DNA of 37,751 nucleotides, taken from an uncultured Verrucomicrobia subdivision 3 bacterium. GTDB taxonomy: Bacteria > Verrucomicrobiota > Verrucomicrobiia > Limisphaerales > UBA11358. The first letter of the stretch is position 1; each line of letters opens with the position of its first letter. Below the pieces are notes generated by a model. It was not told the DNA's origin. It was given only the letters and a program-made list of their open reading frames with translations, and did no database searches. Of the stretch, positions 26,186 through 34,566 are shown piece after piece. The translations under genes were made by a program, and so were the position numbers. Where the stretch lies: assembly GCA_903944085.1 (NCBI GenBank), contig CAJAQO010000070.1, forward strand, positions 1 through 37,751. The letters run 5' to 3'.

Positions 26186-28135
26186 TCAAGGGTGTGTTTC
26201 CAGTTTCAGCACCACGATGCTGGCCGGCGGCATTTCGTAGGTGAAGCCGGGTTTTACTCCGCGCAACATTTTCGTGACCGGGACAACCCTTTTCGGCTGG
26301 GTGATGGAATTGGAATCGTCCGGATTTCCAGCCAGTATGATGGCGCTGCCTTTGGAAGCGAGCGCGTGAACACCTTTGATCTCGAGGTTCAGCGACACTG
26401 CGTTCGTCTGCGGGTTCACCAGCTTGAGAAAAACTTCGCCGGTCTGGCTGTCGCGCGTGGCGCAACCCTGAATGGCTGTTTCGGTGGACGCGGTGGCAAT
26501 AATTTCGTCGCCAACATTCCGGCTGAACATCTGGATCGCATAATAGCTCGGCGAACCGTAAGCCGAGAGCGCATCGTAGCCGATCAGGTTCGGCCGCCAC
26601 TGGCGACCGCCGGGATTCACGTTCACAAGCAGCGGCGCGTAGCATTGCATTTTGATCAAGTCGGAATTCCGTTCCATCGCCGCCATGAACGCGGCATCGC
26701 CCAGCGCCGCCTTCAAGTTCGGCGTAGGCGGTTCTTTTTGCGAACGCCGGTCCCACGGCACGAACGGGGTTTCATACGCCGCCCATTCGCCGACGAAAAT
26801 TTCCGGACCGCTGCGGTCATATTTTTTCGCGTAGCCGGGCGACATGCGGAGAAATTCATCCGCCGAACGATAGTAATGTTCATCCGTCATGTCGGGCTTG
26901 CGGCTGCTCACGCGCATATTTTCCGGTTGGTCGTTGCCGATGGTGGAAATTGTTTTGAGCTGCGGATATTTTGCCTTGATCGCGTCGGCAAACTGCGCGA
27001 ACCGTGCGCTGTAACTTTTCGATTTATCGAACCAATCCTCGTTGCCGATTTCAACGTAATGCAACGGGAACGGCGCGGGATGTCCGTCCTTCGCACGTTT
27101 CGCGCCCCATTTCGTATTCGTGTCGCCGGTCACATACTCAATCTCGTCGAGAGCATCTTGCACGAATGGTTCGAGTTCCGCGCCGGGATTGACGTGCATT
27201 CCTTTAAGCGAATAACCGGCATAAACCGCCAGCAGCGGCTCGGCTTTCATGTCCTCGCACCAATTCAAAAATTCCAGAAGCCCCAGCCCATCGGTCGAAC
27301 GATAGCCCCACGGACACGGATGGCCGTGCCGCTCCTCAATCGGGCCGATGGTTTTTTTCCAATCAAATCGCGTTTCCACCGTATCGCCTTCGACATAATT
27401 GCCGCCGGGAAAGCGCAGAAATTTCGGCTTCAAGTCCGCCAGCATTTGCAGCAAGTCTTTGCGAAACCCGTTTGGCTGGCCGTTCCACGTCGGCGGAAAC
27501 AGCGAGACCAGGCCGAGCCAGACAGTTCCTGGCTGATGCATCGTGATGACAAAATGTGCTTTCGTCGTAGGCATTGCCCGGCCGGTTTTGAGCGTCACCT
27601 CGAATTTTTTCCAGTCCGCCGCGAGTCCTGAAATTTTTCCGGCGGCATAAACTTTTTTTCCGTCATCGCTCACGATTGCGATCGTCAGCGGGCCGGAAAA
27701 ATTGGAATCAGCCTTTGCAATAATGCTGGCGCGATAAGTTGTCTTGGGCTGCACCGGAATTCCCCAATAGCCATCGTTAGCCACGCCCGCAGAATGTTTT
27801 TTGTCCGCCTGCGTCACCGTCAGCCGCAGGCTCGTCGTGAGTTTGTCATTGAAAGCATTGGCGGAATCGAGTGCGATCGTTGCAGCGGAATTATCACCCT
27901 TCACCAACGACCAGTGAACGGGCTTGGCCGCATTGTCGAGAAAAGCGCGATTCTGAATTAGCTCGGCGTAAAGCCCGCCATCGTAACTGTGATTGATTTC
28001 CTCGGTCATCAGGCCGTAAAGCGTGGGACTGACCTTCCCAGCCGGACGGCTGGCGTCCACCGTAAAGGTCGGACTGGCGGCAGGACTTGAAATCGCGACG
28101 GTTGCGCCTATCAGGAATGTGTTGAGTAGTTTCAT
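26186..28135 (-). CDS. GH51 alpha-L-arabinofuranosidase
   Basis: 649 residues from ATG 28135, signal peptide MKLLNTFLIGATVAISSPAA. It opens like GH51 enzymes (VSPTLYGLMTEEINHSYDGG), followed by a carbohydrate-binding-like insert (about residues 80-190). The barrel has RFPGGNYVEGD, HYVEIGNEDWF (acid/base Glu in GNED), DEHYYRS and FVGEWAAYET (nucleophile Glu). A C-terminal beta sandwich follows (VFLKLVNPQTNAVSLNLE). It retains configuration and removes terminal alpha-L-arabinofuranosyl groups from arabinoxylan or arabinan. It lies between GH30 (12 nt upstream) and GH8 (4 nt downstream) in the same operon. Length and all catalytic motifs are intact. Confidence 0.92.
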   Translation of the reverse strand: MKLLNTFLIGATVAISSPAASPTFTVDASRPAGKVSPTLYGLMTEEINHSYDGGLYAELIQNRAFLDNAAKPVHWSLVKGDNSAATIALDSANAFNDKLTTSLRLTVTQADKKHSAGVANDGYWGIPVQPKTTYRASIIAKADSNFSGPLTIAIVSDDGKKVYAAGKISGLAADWKKFEVTLKTGRAMPTTKAHFVITMHQPGTVWLGLVSLFPPTWNGQPNGFRKDLLQMLADLKPKFLRFPGGNYVEGDTVETRFDWKKTIGPIEERHGHPCPWGYRSTDGLGLLEFLNWCEDMKAEPLLAVYAGYSLKGMHVNPGAELEPFVQDALDEIEYVTGDTNTKWGAKRAKDGHPAPFPLHYVEIGNEDWFDKSKSYSARFAQFADAIKAKYPQLKTISTIGNDQPENMRVSSRKPDMTDEHYYRSADEFLRMSPGYAKKYDRSGPEIFVGEWAAYETPFVPWDRRSQKEPPTPNLKAALGDAAFMAAMERNSDLIKMQCYAPLLVNVNPGGRQWRPNLIGYDALSAYGSPSYYAIQMFSRNVGDEIIATASTETAIQGCATRDSQTGEVFLKLVNPQTNAVSLNLEIKGVHALASKGSAIILAGNPDDSNSITQPKRVVPVTKMLRGVKPGFTYEMPPASIVVLKLETHP

Positions 28136-28147
28136 GTGTTGTTGTCG

Positions 28148-31100
28148 TTAAGGGACACGGATCATAAAAAATTGCTGCGGTTTGGTGGAGTCCAAAGTGT
28201 TCGTGAAAGCAAATCCGCCGCCCGCTCCGAATTGATTCGTCGCGAGGATCGTCCAGTTCGTGAGCGGCAGCGACAGATTCGTCGAGGCCAGCGTGTAAAA
28301 ATTATTTCCCGGCGCGTTGCCATTCGTGCCGGCGACGACCAGGTTTTCATTGAGCATCTGTGCGCCAGTGATGCGCGGCGGCGTGATGAGCGCTGGATTG
28401 GTTGAACTGAGGAAAATCGTGCCGTTCACGGAAAGCCAGTTCGTGTTCCAAAGCAATCCCGGGCCGGGCACGGCCGGAACGATGCTACTGAACGCACCGG
28501 AATAATTGGAAGCGCTAAACAACTTGACCGTGTCGCCGTAAGCGAGCGCCGGGCCGAGGTTGCTCAATGTCAGTGTGCCGCCGTAAGTGAGGTTGCTCGT
28601 GACGAGCAGCGACGTGAAATTGGTTTTGTTGATCGCAGCGCGCAAATTTCCAGCAAGCGCGATGCCGTTGCCAATGCTGAACGGAACCGTCAAGGCCGTC
28701 ACATCCAACGCGGCGTTGTTGCTCACGCCGAGTTGCGCGTGGTTAAAAATGGCGCTGCCGAGTGCCGCGAGCGTGCTGTTACTGACGATTAAACTTCCCG
28801 TCGCGCTGTTGCGCCCTGCGATTTGCAAAGTGCCGCCGCCACTGCACAACAGAATTCCCGCGCCAGTGACGGGATTTGAAATCGTCAGCGTGAGGCCGGA
28901 GGCGACGTTGAAGACGCCGCCGTTGGCACCGATGGTGATGCCGCTGTTCGGATTGTTCAGAGCGAAGCTCGCCAGCGGCTGGAACGTGCCATTATTGAGC
29001 AGCAGTTGCGCGGCGTTGAAGGTCGCCGGATTGCCGCCCAGGTTGGCCTGCGAACTGGCCTGCACGACCGTGTTGTTCATGATGACTTGCGGACCGGCGA
29101 ATGTGGTGTTATTCCCCGTGTAAATCACAGTGCCTTGCGCGGTCGGATGGCTTGGCCAGTTCGGATCGGCACTGTAATTCGTCAAAGCCCCCGCGCCGCT
29201 GATGGTCATACCACAACTGATCGTGCGATTGTCGGTGCCGCTTGAATTTCCAGAACCTGTGTTCATGCCGCCACCACTGATGGGAACATACATATTGCCC
29301 AACAAGGTTAAGGTCCCGCCCACGGCATTGTCCGGTCCCACGCCATTGTTGGTCAAGTTATAGACCGTCATCGTGACAGTTCCGACCTTGTCATACAGCG
29401 AGCCGCCCGGAGAAATTGTCAACGAACTTCCCGCGAAGGTGAATGGACCGCCCGTCGTCGGAGTTCGCAGAATATACGGGCCGGTGTAATAGGCTCCGCC
29501 CGGGCCGGGCGCAGTTGTCGCGGCATTCGCCGTGCCATTGGTCACCCAATTGCCAATCGCGCCGAAAGAGGTAGAACCGGCGGCGTCAGATGCATCCAAG
29601 ATGAAGTTCGCGCTTGGCGCGACGGTGCTGAACGACCAGACCGAGCCAACCTTCGCGTTGACTCCGGCAATTTCATCCACGCGCCAATAATAAGTCAGCC
29701 CCGAAAGCAGCGACGGGGCGAAATTCGTCGCCGACAACACGCCTTGAAATTCTGGCGCGACGGTTGTGGCTTGCGCCACGATGTTGGAATTGATGCCGAG
29801 ATAAAGCGCGTGTCCCAGCGCGTTGTTGCCCGCCGTCCAGCTCAACGTCGAGTTGAGGGCGATGCCGCTGGCAGTGTTGGCCGGCAATGGATTCGACGCC
29901 GCGCCGACAACCACATTGGTTTGATCCAGCACAATCGTCGTCAATGAACGCGGCGGCAGCACCTGGGAATTGGTCAGCGCGCCAAGCGATAAAAACATGT
30001 TGGTGCCCGCAGTCTGATAGACACTCGAAACGCTGGCGTTGAACGTGCCGAAATTGAAAGTCATCGCGGACGACACGGTGGGGTTGGTGTTGATCATCAC
30101 CACCACCAGCCGCAGACCGTTCGCTGAAAGATACGCCGAACCCCGGACATTGTTGTCGGTGTCCGTCTCGCTCACGCGCCGGAAGCCGGGCTGGATGAAA
30201 TAGGAAAAATGTTTCATGGACCAGTAACTCGGCGAATACCACCAACCGTGCGACTGCGTGGGCGTGCCGGGCGGCGCGTTGGTCCAGGTGGATTGGGAAG
30301 CATACGGATTTTCAATCTGAATCAGCCCGCCGTTCGTGCCCGGCCAAATGAGATTCCAATGGTTGTAGCCGCTGACCTGTTCGACCACGAGCGAGTTGTG
30401 GATCAAGTTTGCACATTCGATCATGTCAAAGACATCGCCATACTCCGTCATGAAATGCGGCTTGCTGCGGAAAACATTTGTCGCGGAACTGATGGCGGGT
30501 AGGAATGAATCGCCCGTCGAACCGCCGTCGCCGTAAAGATGGTGCGCCACGCCATAGAAACTGTTTGAGTTCATCGTGGCCGCGTAATTGATAAGGTCGT
30601 TGTAGGAGATATGCACACATTCCGGCCCGAGCAGTTTTGGCGGCGACGGCAGGTTGGTCAGCTTTTGATAGACCGCGTCGAGGGCTTTGGAATAACTGGC
30701 GTAGTTCGTGCCATTCACCGTGTCCTCGGTTGGATGAAAAATGCACGAGTCATAGCCCGCGACAAAGTCCGGTTCGTTCTGGATGCTGGCCCAGGTAAGG
30801 TTGACGCCATTGGACTGATACGCCTGAATCGAGTCATACCAATACTGGGCAAAATTGGTGTAAGCAAAACTACCGTTGGTGAGGATCAGCGTGCCGCCGT
30901 TGCCGACCTGGCCGTTGCTTTTCAAAAACGCCGGCGGCGACCATGAACTCATATAGACCGGAACCGGATGGCCCAAAACACGATTGGCGTTGGAAACAAT
31001 CGCCGTGGCGGCCGAATCAAAACCCGCCAATGGAGTTTGGTAGCGATACCAATCACCCAGCCGCAGCATCGAAAGATTCAAGCCGGCGAACGCGTTGGTG

Positions 31101-31273
31101 TATATCTCCATCTGGTAAGGATGGGCCGGTATCCAGCCCGCATAAAACGCCGTCGCACCGCCGAGACCTTCAATGGTTTGATACGCCTTGGTCGGATCAA
31201 TCGTGGCGGTCGCCGCCTGGGCTGGCGGCAACACCACGAGCGAAAGAACCAAAAAAAATGCGGCTGATTTCAT
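28148..31273 (-). CDS. GH30 xylanase with autotransporter-repeat C-terminal region
   Basis: About 1041 residues. ATG 31273 gives the canonical signal MKSAAFFLVLSLVVLPPAQA; ATG 31297 in the same frame adds eight residues. The catalytic part (about residues 30-460) has YQTIEGLGGATAF, MLRLGDWYRY, PVYMSSWSPPAFLKSNG, ASIQNEPDF (acid/base Glu) and PHFMTEYGD (nucleophile Glu), typical of GH30 endoxylanases. An Ig/FN-like segment follows (ALGHALYLGINSN). A Gly/Asn/Thr-rich stretch of beta repeats comes next (GAGALTNYS, GTVIYTGNNTTF, GGGTLQIAGRNSATG), like those of the giant protein. The tail ends QQFFMIRVP. The repeats suggest surface display or attachment of the enzyme rather than free secretion. 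It cuts the xylan backbone; preference for glucuronic-acid-substituted chains is not provable here. Confidence 0.88.
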   Translation of the reverse strand: MKSAAFFLVLSLVVLPPAQAATATIDPTKAYQTIEGLGGATAFYAGWIPAHPYQMEIYTNAFAGLNLSMLRLGDWYRYQTPLAGFDSAATAIVSNANRVLGHPVPVYMSSWSPPAFLKSNGQVGNGGTLILTNGSFAYTNFAQYWYDSIQAYQSNGVNLTWASIQNEPDFVAGYDSCIFHPTEDTVNGTNYASYSKALDAVYQKLTNLPSPPKLLGPECVHISYNDLINYAATMNSNSFYGVAHHLYGDGGSTGDSFLPAISSATNVFRSKPHFMTEYGDVFDMIECANLIHNSLVVEQVSGYNHWNLIWPGTNGGLIQIENPYASQSTWTNAPPGTPTQSHGWWYSPSYWSMKHFSYFIQPGFRRVSETDTDNNVRGSAYLSANGLRLVVVMINTNPTVSSAMTFNFGTFNASVSSVYQTAGTNMFLSLGALTNSQVLPPRSLTTIVLDQTNVVVGAASNPLPANTASGIALNSTLSWTAGNNALGHALYLGINSNIVAQATTVAPEFQGVLSATNFAPSLLSGLTYYWRVDEIAGVNAKVGSVWSFSTVAPSANFILDASDAAGSTSFGAIGNWVTNGTANAATTAPGPGGAYYTGPYILRTPTTGGPFTFAGSSLTISPGGSLYDKVGTVTMTVYNLTNNGVGPDNAVGGTLTLLGNMYVPISGGGMNTGSGNSSGTDNRTISCGMTISGAGALTNYSADPNWPSHPTAQGTVIYTGNNTTFAGPQVIMNNTVVQASSQANLGGNPATFNAAQLLLNNGTFQPLASFALNNPNSGITIGANGGVFNVASGLTLTISNPVTGAGILLCSGGGTLQIAGRNSATGSLIVSNSTLAALGSAIFNHAQLGVSNNAALDVTALTVPFSIGNGIALAGNLRAAINKTNFTSLLVTSNLTYGGTLTLSNLGPALAYGDTVKLFSASNYSGAFSSIVPAVPGPGLLWNTNWLSVNGTIFLSSTNPALITPPRITGAQMLNENLVVAGTNGNAPGNNFYTLASTNLSLPLTNWTILATNQFGAGGGFAFTNTLDSTKPQQFFMIRVP

Positions 31274-31323
31274 TATGACGATCCAGTTAAAACTCATTGT
31301 CGTTTTTTAGCCTGACGAGGTTT

Positions 31324-32217
31324 TTAATTCGCCTTTTTTGCGGGAGTTGCATTCAAGGAACTATTCAGACTCGGGTCGCCGCTCGGCGGCGGCGCATGGT
31401 CGGTTTTGGCGGGCGGGCCGAGAATCTCCGTCAAGATCGGTTTCAAGGCGTCCGCCCAAATCTGGTAACCCTTGACCGTGGGATGCAAACGATCGCGCGA
31501 CAAGCCTGGAAACAATTTCCCGCCCTTGTCCGCCAGCTTGTCATTGATGTTGATGTATCGAATCTTTTTTCCGTCCGCCATTTTCGCGAGATTTGCGTTG
31601 ATCTGATTGATCTCGGGAATCACCGCCATGTTGTCGTTGCGCGGAAAGATTCCGGTGAGGATGATAACGGCGGACGGCGCTTTTTCCTGGGTGACTTTTA
31701 CCATGGCCTGCAAGCCGCGCGTGATGTCGGTCACCTTTTCTTCGCCGCCAGGATTCGTGCCCACGTTGTTGATGCCGGCGAGAATGACGATGACCTTGGG
31801 ATTTACGCCATCCAGTTCGCCGTTCTCCAGTCGCCAGAGAATGTTTTGGGTAAGATCCGCGCCCCAACCAAAGTCGCCCGCGTTCCAGCCGAAGAAATTC
31901 GTGGTCCAGTTCGCCAAGTTCTCCGAATACTGGGGGTCTTTCGTTCCCCAGCGGCGCGTGATGGAGTCGCCCTCAAAATAAATGTCAATGCCCCCCTGCT
32001 TGGCTTTTTCGACCAACTGTTCGTGGGCGAGCTGCGAATTTTTATCGGAGCGCGGCGCAGGCTTGTCCGCGCCCAGGCGGTAACTAGGCATTGGCTGGCG
32101 CGAGGCGGCGTTCGTGGAGCCGGTCGCCGCCGGCGACGGCGCAGGCTGCGCAAACCCGAGTTTGCACAATAAAAGTGTTGCGAAAGTTGCAGTGAGATAT
32201 TGGACGATCCGTTTCAT
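31324..32217 (-). CDS. SGNH/GDSL esterase (putative acetylxylan esterase)
   Basis: 297 residues with signal peptide MKRIVQYLTATFATLLLCKLG. All four SGNH blocks are visible: IYFEGDSITRRWG (Ser), FGWGAD (Gly), LAGINNVGTNPGG (Asn) and DRLHPTVKGYQIWADAL (Asp, His). The C-terminal 30 residues are Pro/Ser/Lys-rich and probably disordered. Such enzymes are annotated variously as GDSL lipase, platelet-activating-factor acetylhydrolase-like or carbohydrate esterase. The setting between xylan hydrolases favours removal of acetyl groups from xylan or oligosaccharides, which is inference. Co-transcribed with GH30 (about 30-50 nt gap). Confidence 0.85.
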   Translation of the reverse strand: MKRIVQYLTATFATLLLCKLGFAQPAPSPAATGSTNAASRQPMPSYRLGADKPAPRSDKNSQLAHEQLVEKAKQGGIDIYFEGDSITRRWGTKDPQYSENLANWTTNFFGWNAGDFGWGADLTQNILWRLENGELDGVNPKVIVILAGINNVGTNPGGEEKVTDITRGLQAMVKVTQEKAPSAVIILTGIFPRNDNMAVIPEINQINANLAKMADGKKIRYININDKLADKGGKLFPGLSRDRLHPTVKGYQIWADALKPILTEILGPPAKTDHAPPPSGDPSLNSSLNATPAKKAN

Positions 32218-32277
32218 AACTAATTCAAGTTTTGAAATAATTTGGGGCGGTCGTGTTTTGTTGTATTGATGGTGTCG

Positions 32278-32532
32278 TCAACCCGGTTTCCACGGTGCGC
32301 GATATTCGCGAGTGAGCAGTTTGCTGGCATCAGCATCGCCGATGATTTCTTCTTTTGCCACATCCCATTTGATTTTTCGGCCTGCAAGCATCGAAATCTG
32401 GCCAAGGTGAGATGCGTTTGGACGGGCGGTCTGGCCAAAGATGGAGCTCGGCATAATAATCGGCAAGGCGATGGCAGCCGAGGATGTGGAAACAAAACGT
32501 CGGCGGCTTAAGTTGGGTGATTTTTTGTTCAC
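32278..32532 (-). pseudogene. Gfo/Idh/MocA oxidoreductase with internal deletion
   Basis: From GTG 32532: [20 protein letters not shown] gives a twin-arginine signal, continued by [19 protein letters not shown]. This passes straight into [20 protein letters not shown] and [16 protein letters not shown]. The first part is the typical N-terminus and the second the typical C-terminal 40 residues of Verrucomicrobial Gfo/Idh/MocA dehydrogenases. The approximately 350-residue NAD(P)-binding and catalytic core is missing, with the frame kept. The remaining 84 residues cannot be an enzyme. It sits between GH43 and the SGNH gene in the operon, so a sugar oxidoreductase step has probably been lost from this locus. 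Confidence 0.7.
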
Positions 32533-32582
32533 GTCGAGTGGATGTTCCGTTAATAGCACTGGCTTGAAATTGATGTCGGGAA

Positions 32583-34145
32583 TTACTGGATTTTATCGCC
32601 CATATGGAAATAATCAAAATCCGCGTAACCACCAGCCGTCTTGGTCGCAAAGTTGAACAGACCAAACCGGTAACCCATAAAGTGCGGCAGCGTGTAGGAC
32701 ATTTTCAATTGGCTGCCGATCGCGTTCCATGACTTGCCATCCAGACTATAAAAAAACTTCGCCTTATCCGCGCGGTTTTTGAAATCACATTCCGCCTTCA
32801 GAAAAACATTTGTTTGCGTCAAGGGAACGCGCTCCACTTCGACAGGCGGCCGGGAAACTGCGCTCACCATCACGATGAAGTTGGTGCCGCCATCCGACTT
32901 TACGCCAACCAGTCCGTAATTTTTTTGCAGCAAAGCCAGACCCGCGAAATCACCATCCCTCAGATTCGAAACGTCAATCGTGGTCGTGCCCGAACATTCT
33001 GGGCCAAAGGTTCGTTGCGTGAGCGTGTTTCTTGCGGAAAGAAAATCGGTGTCAACCCGGCCGGTGGTGAGGCGCAAAAAACCGGGTCGTTGCGTGACCG
33101 ACCAAAATTTGTTGTTGGGATTGTGGTTCCACTGCCAGACCAGCGGAAACGCGGGATCGCCGGCACGACGGTCAAATTCATCAGAGGCCACAATGCCCGG
33201 AATGACGCCCGTGCTGGCGGGAAGATCCAGCGTGTCGGGCACCTTACCGTTTTCACCAAGCACCGGCCAGCCGTCTTGCCATTTCACCGGCACAAGATAA
33301 GGAATTCGTCCGACCGCGCCGTGATCCTGAAACAGATACGCATACCAGTCGCCCTGCGGCGTATCAATCAGACCGCCCTGCGCCACGCCTTTGTCCATCA
33401 AGCCAACGCGGCCTTCATACGGCCCGGTGATTTTGTCCGCGCGGTGAATGATCACGGTGCGCATTCCGCCGCGCGGCCAGGTGATGTTGAAGAGAAAATA
33501 TTTTCCGTCGTGTTTGAACAGTTGCGAGCCTTCCGCGTTGAGGCCGACATTCGGCCCGGCCACCGCGCTGGCGTTCGTGATGATGACTTGGTTGAATCCG
33601 CCGGGTTTGATTGCCGACGCGTCCGCCGTCAACTCGGTCAAACGAAGATTGCCGCCGCCGTTCACCATATAAACGCAACCGTCGTCGTCAAAAAACAGGG
33701 AATGGTCGTGCAGCGCTGGTTTGAAGGACGATGCTTTCCACGGCCCTTTCTCGATGTCCTTGGTCGTGTAAACATACGTTTTGCCCGTCGTGCCGGAAAA
33801 CGTCGTCGCGTAGAAGATCCCGTCGTGATACCGCAGGCTGCTCGCCCAGGAACCTCGGCCATAGGAATTTTTTCCATTCACAAGGGTCAACTCATCCACA
33901 TCGTCGAGAATGTCGTAGGCATAGTTCACGAGTTGCCAGTTGACCAGGTCTTTGGACTTCATGATCGGCAGCCCGGGACTCATGTGCATCGTGGTGCTGC
34001 TCATGTAATAGGTGTCGCCCACGCGGATCATCGCCATGTCTGGCACGTCCGCCTGGATGATGGGATTCCGCGCGTTGCCGGCGCGGACGTGCAGAGTCAG
34101 GCCGAGAAGAAAAAGGGCGGTCAGTTTAAGAATATGGGTTTTCAT
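32583..34145 (-). CDS. GH43 family enzyme (beta-xylosidase/arabinofuranosidase)
   Basis: 520 residues from ATG 34145 ([20 protein letters not shown], signal peptide); the upstream extension of the frame to 34277 is not a signal. Five-bladed propeller of GH43: the base Asp in [12 protein letters not shown], the pKa-modulating Asp near [12 protein letters not shown], and the acid Glu in [29 protein letters not shown] is the usual blade-1 signature. A C-terminal beta sandwich (about residues 340-520; [31 protein letters not shown]) is the GH43 accessory domain. The substrate could be xylo-oligosaccharides or arabinose side chains, and the family signature does not separate them. It is the first gene of the minus-strand operon, opposite GH10. 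Confidence 0.88.
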   Translation of the reverse strand: MKTHILKLTALFLLGLTLHVRAGNARNPIIQADVPDMAMIRVGDTYYMSSTTMHMSPGLPIMKSKDLVNWQLVNYAYDILDDVDELTLVNGKNSYGRGSWASSLRYHDGIFYATTFSGTTGKTYVYTTKDIEKGPWKASSFKPALHDHSLFFDDDGCVYMVNGGGNLRLTELTADASAIKPGGFNQVIITNASAVAGPNVGLNAEGSQLFKHDGKYFLFNITWPRGGMRTVIIHRADKITGPYEGRVGLMDKGVAQGGLIDTPQGDWYAYLFQDHGAVGRIPYLVPVKWQDGWPVLGENGKVPDTLDLPASTGVIPGIVASDEFDRRAGDPAFPLVWQWNHNPNNKFWSVTQRPGFLRLTTGRVDTDFLSARNTLTQRTFGPECSGTTTIDVSNLRDGDFAGLALLQKNYGLVGVKSDGGTNFIVMVSAVSRPPVEVERVPLTQTNVFLKAECDFKNRADKAKFFYSLDGKSWNAIGSQLKMSYTLPHFMGYRFGLFNFATKTAGGYADFDYFHMGDKIQ

Positions 34146-34566
34146 GCCAGCAAAAATACCGTTACTCATGGCGAAGGGCAAACCAGTGATTTGGATTGTG
34201 CGAAAAGAGACGCTGGAATGCGATGCGATTTTTCCATTCGTTAGGTTTTGGTCGTATTCGATAAGTTTGCAGCACAAGCGTCGTTCCGGCCAATATGATG
34301 ACTGTCATATAGCACCCTGGCCTGTGCGTGGTAAACTTCAGGGAAATCCAGATGTGGAGATTAGTTGGCGCGAAATGTTTTGAGCTTTTGCTGGTTGTTT
34401 GGAATGTGTTATTTTCCAGAAATTCAGGCCTGGCAGTTATTCATGCTTTGGCTCCGAAGCTATGCGCCAAGCCGATTTTCCGATGCTTTACAAATCAACT
34501 AAACCGTGGCTTATGCCTCACCGCGACGCTATCCGCAAATTTGATGCAAGGCCGAACCTCACCAAT
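34146..34566. promoter_or_regulatory. Divergent intergenic control region between GH43 and GH10
   Basis: 421 nt separate the two start codons. No gene fits. It contains the palindrome ATGACTGTCAT at 34298-34308 (5-bp arms around one T), and AT-rich stretches at 34370-34430 that could hold the GH10 promoter. A shared regulator of both arms of the xylan locus would be expected to bind here. Confidence 0.4.

Noticed and set aside
26090-27631. 513-codon open frame antisense to GH51
   Set aside because: Arg/His/Phe-rich translation with no domain; the opposite strand encodes an intact GH51 with all catalytic motifs.
32814-34244. 476-codon open frame antisense to GH43
   Set aside because: Same reasoning: high-GC shadow of a clear glycoside hydrolase.
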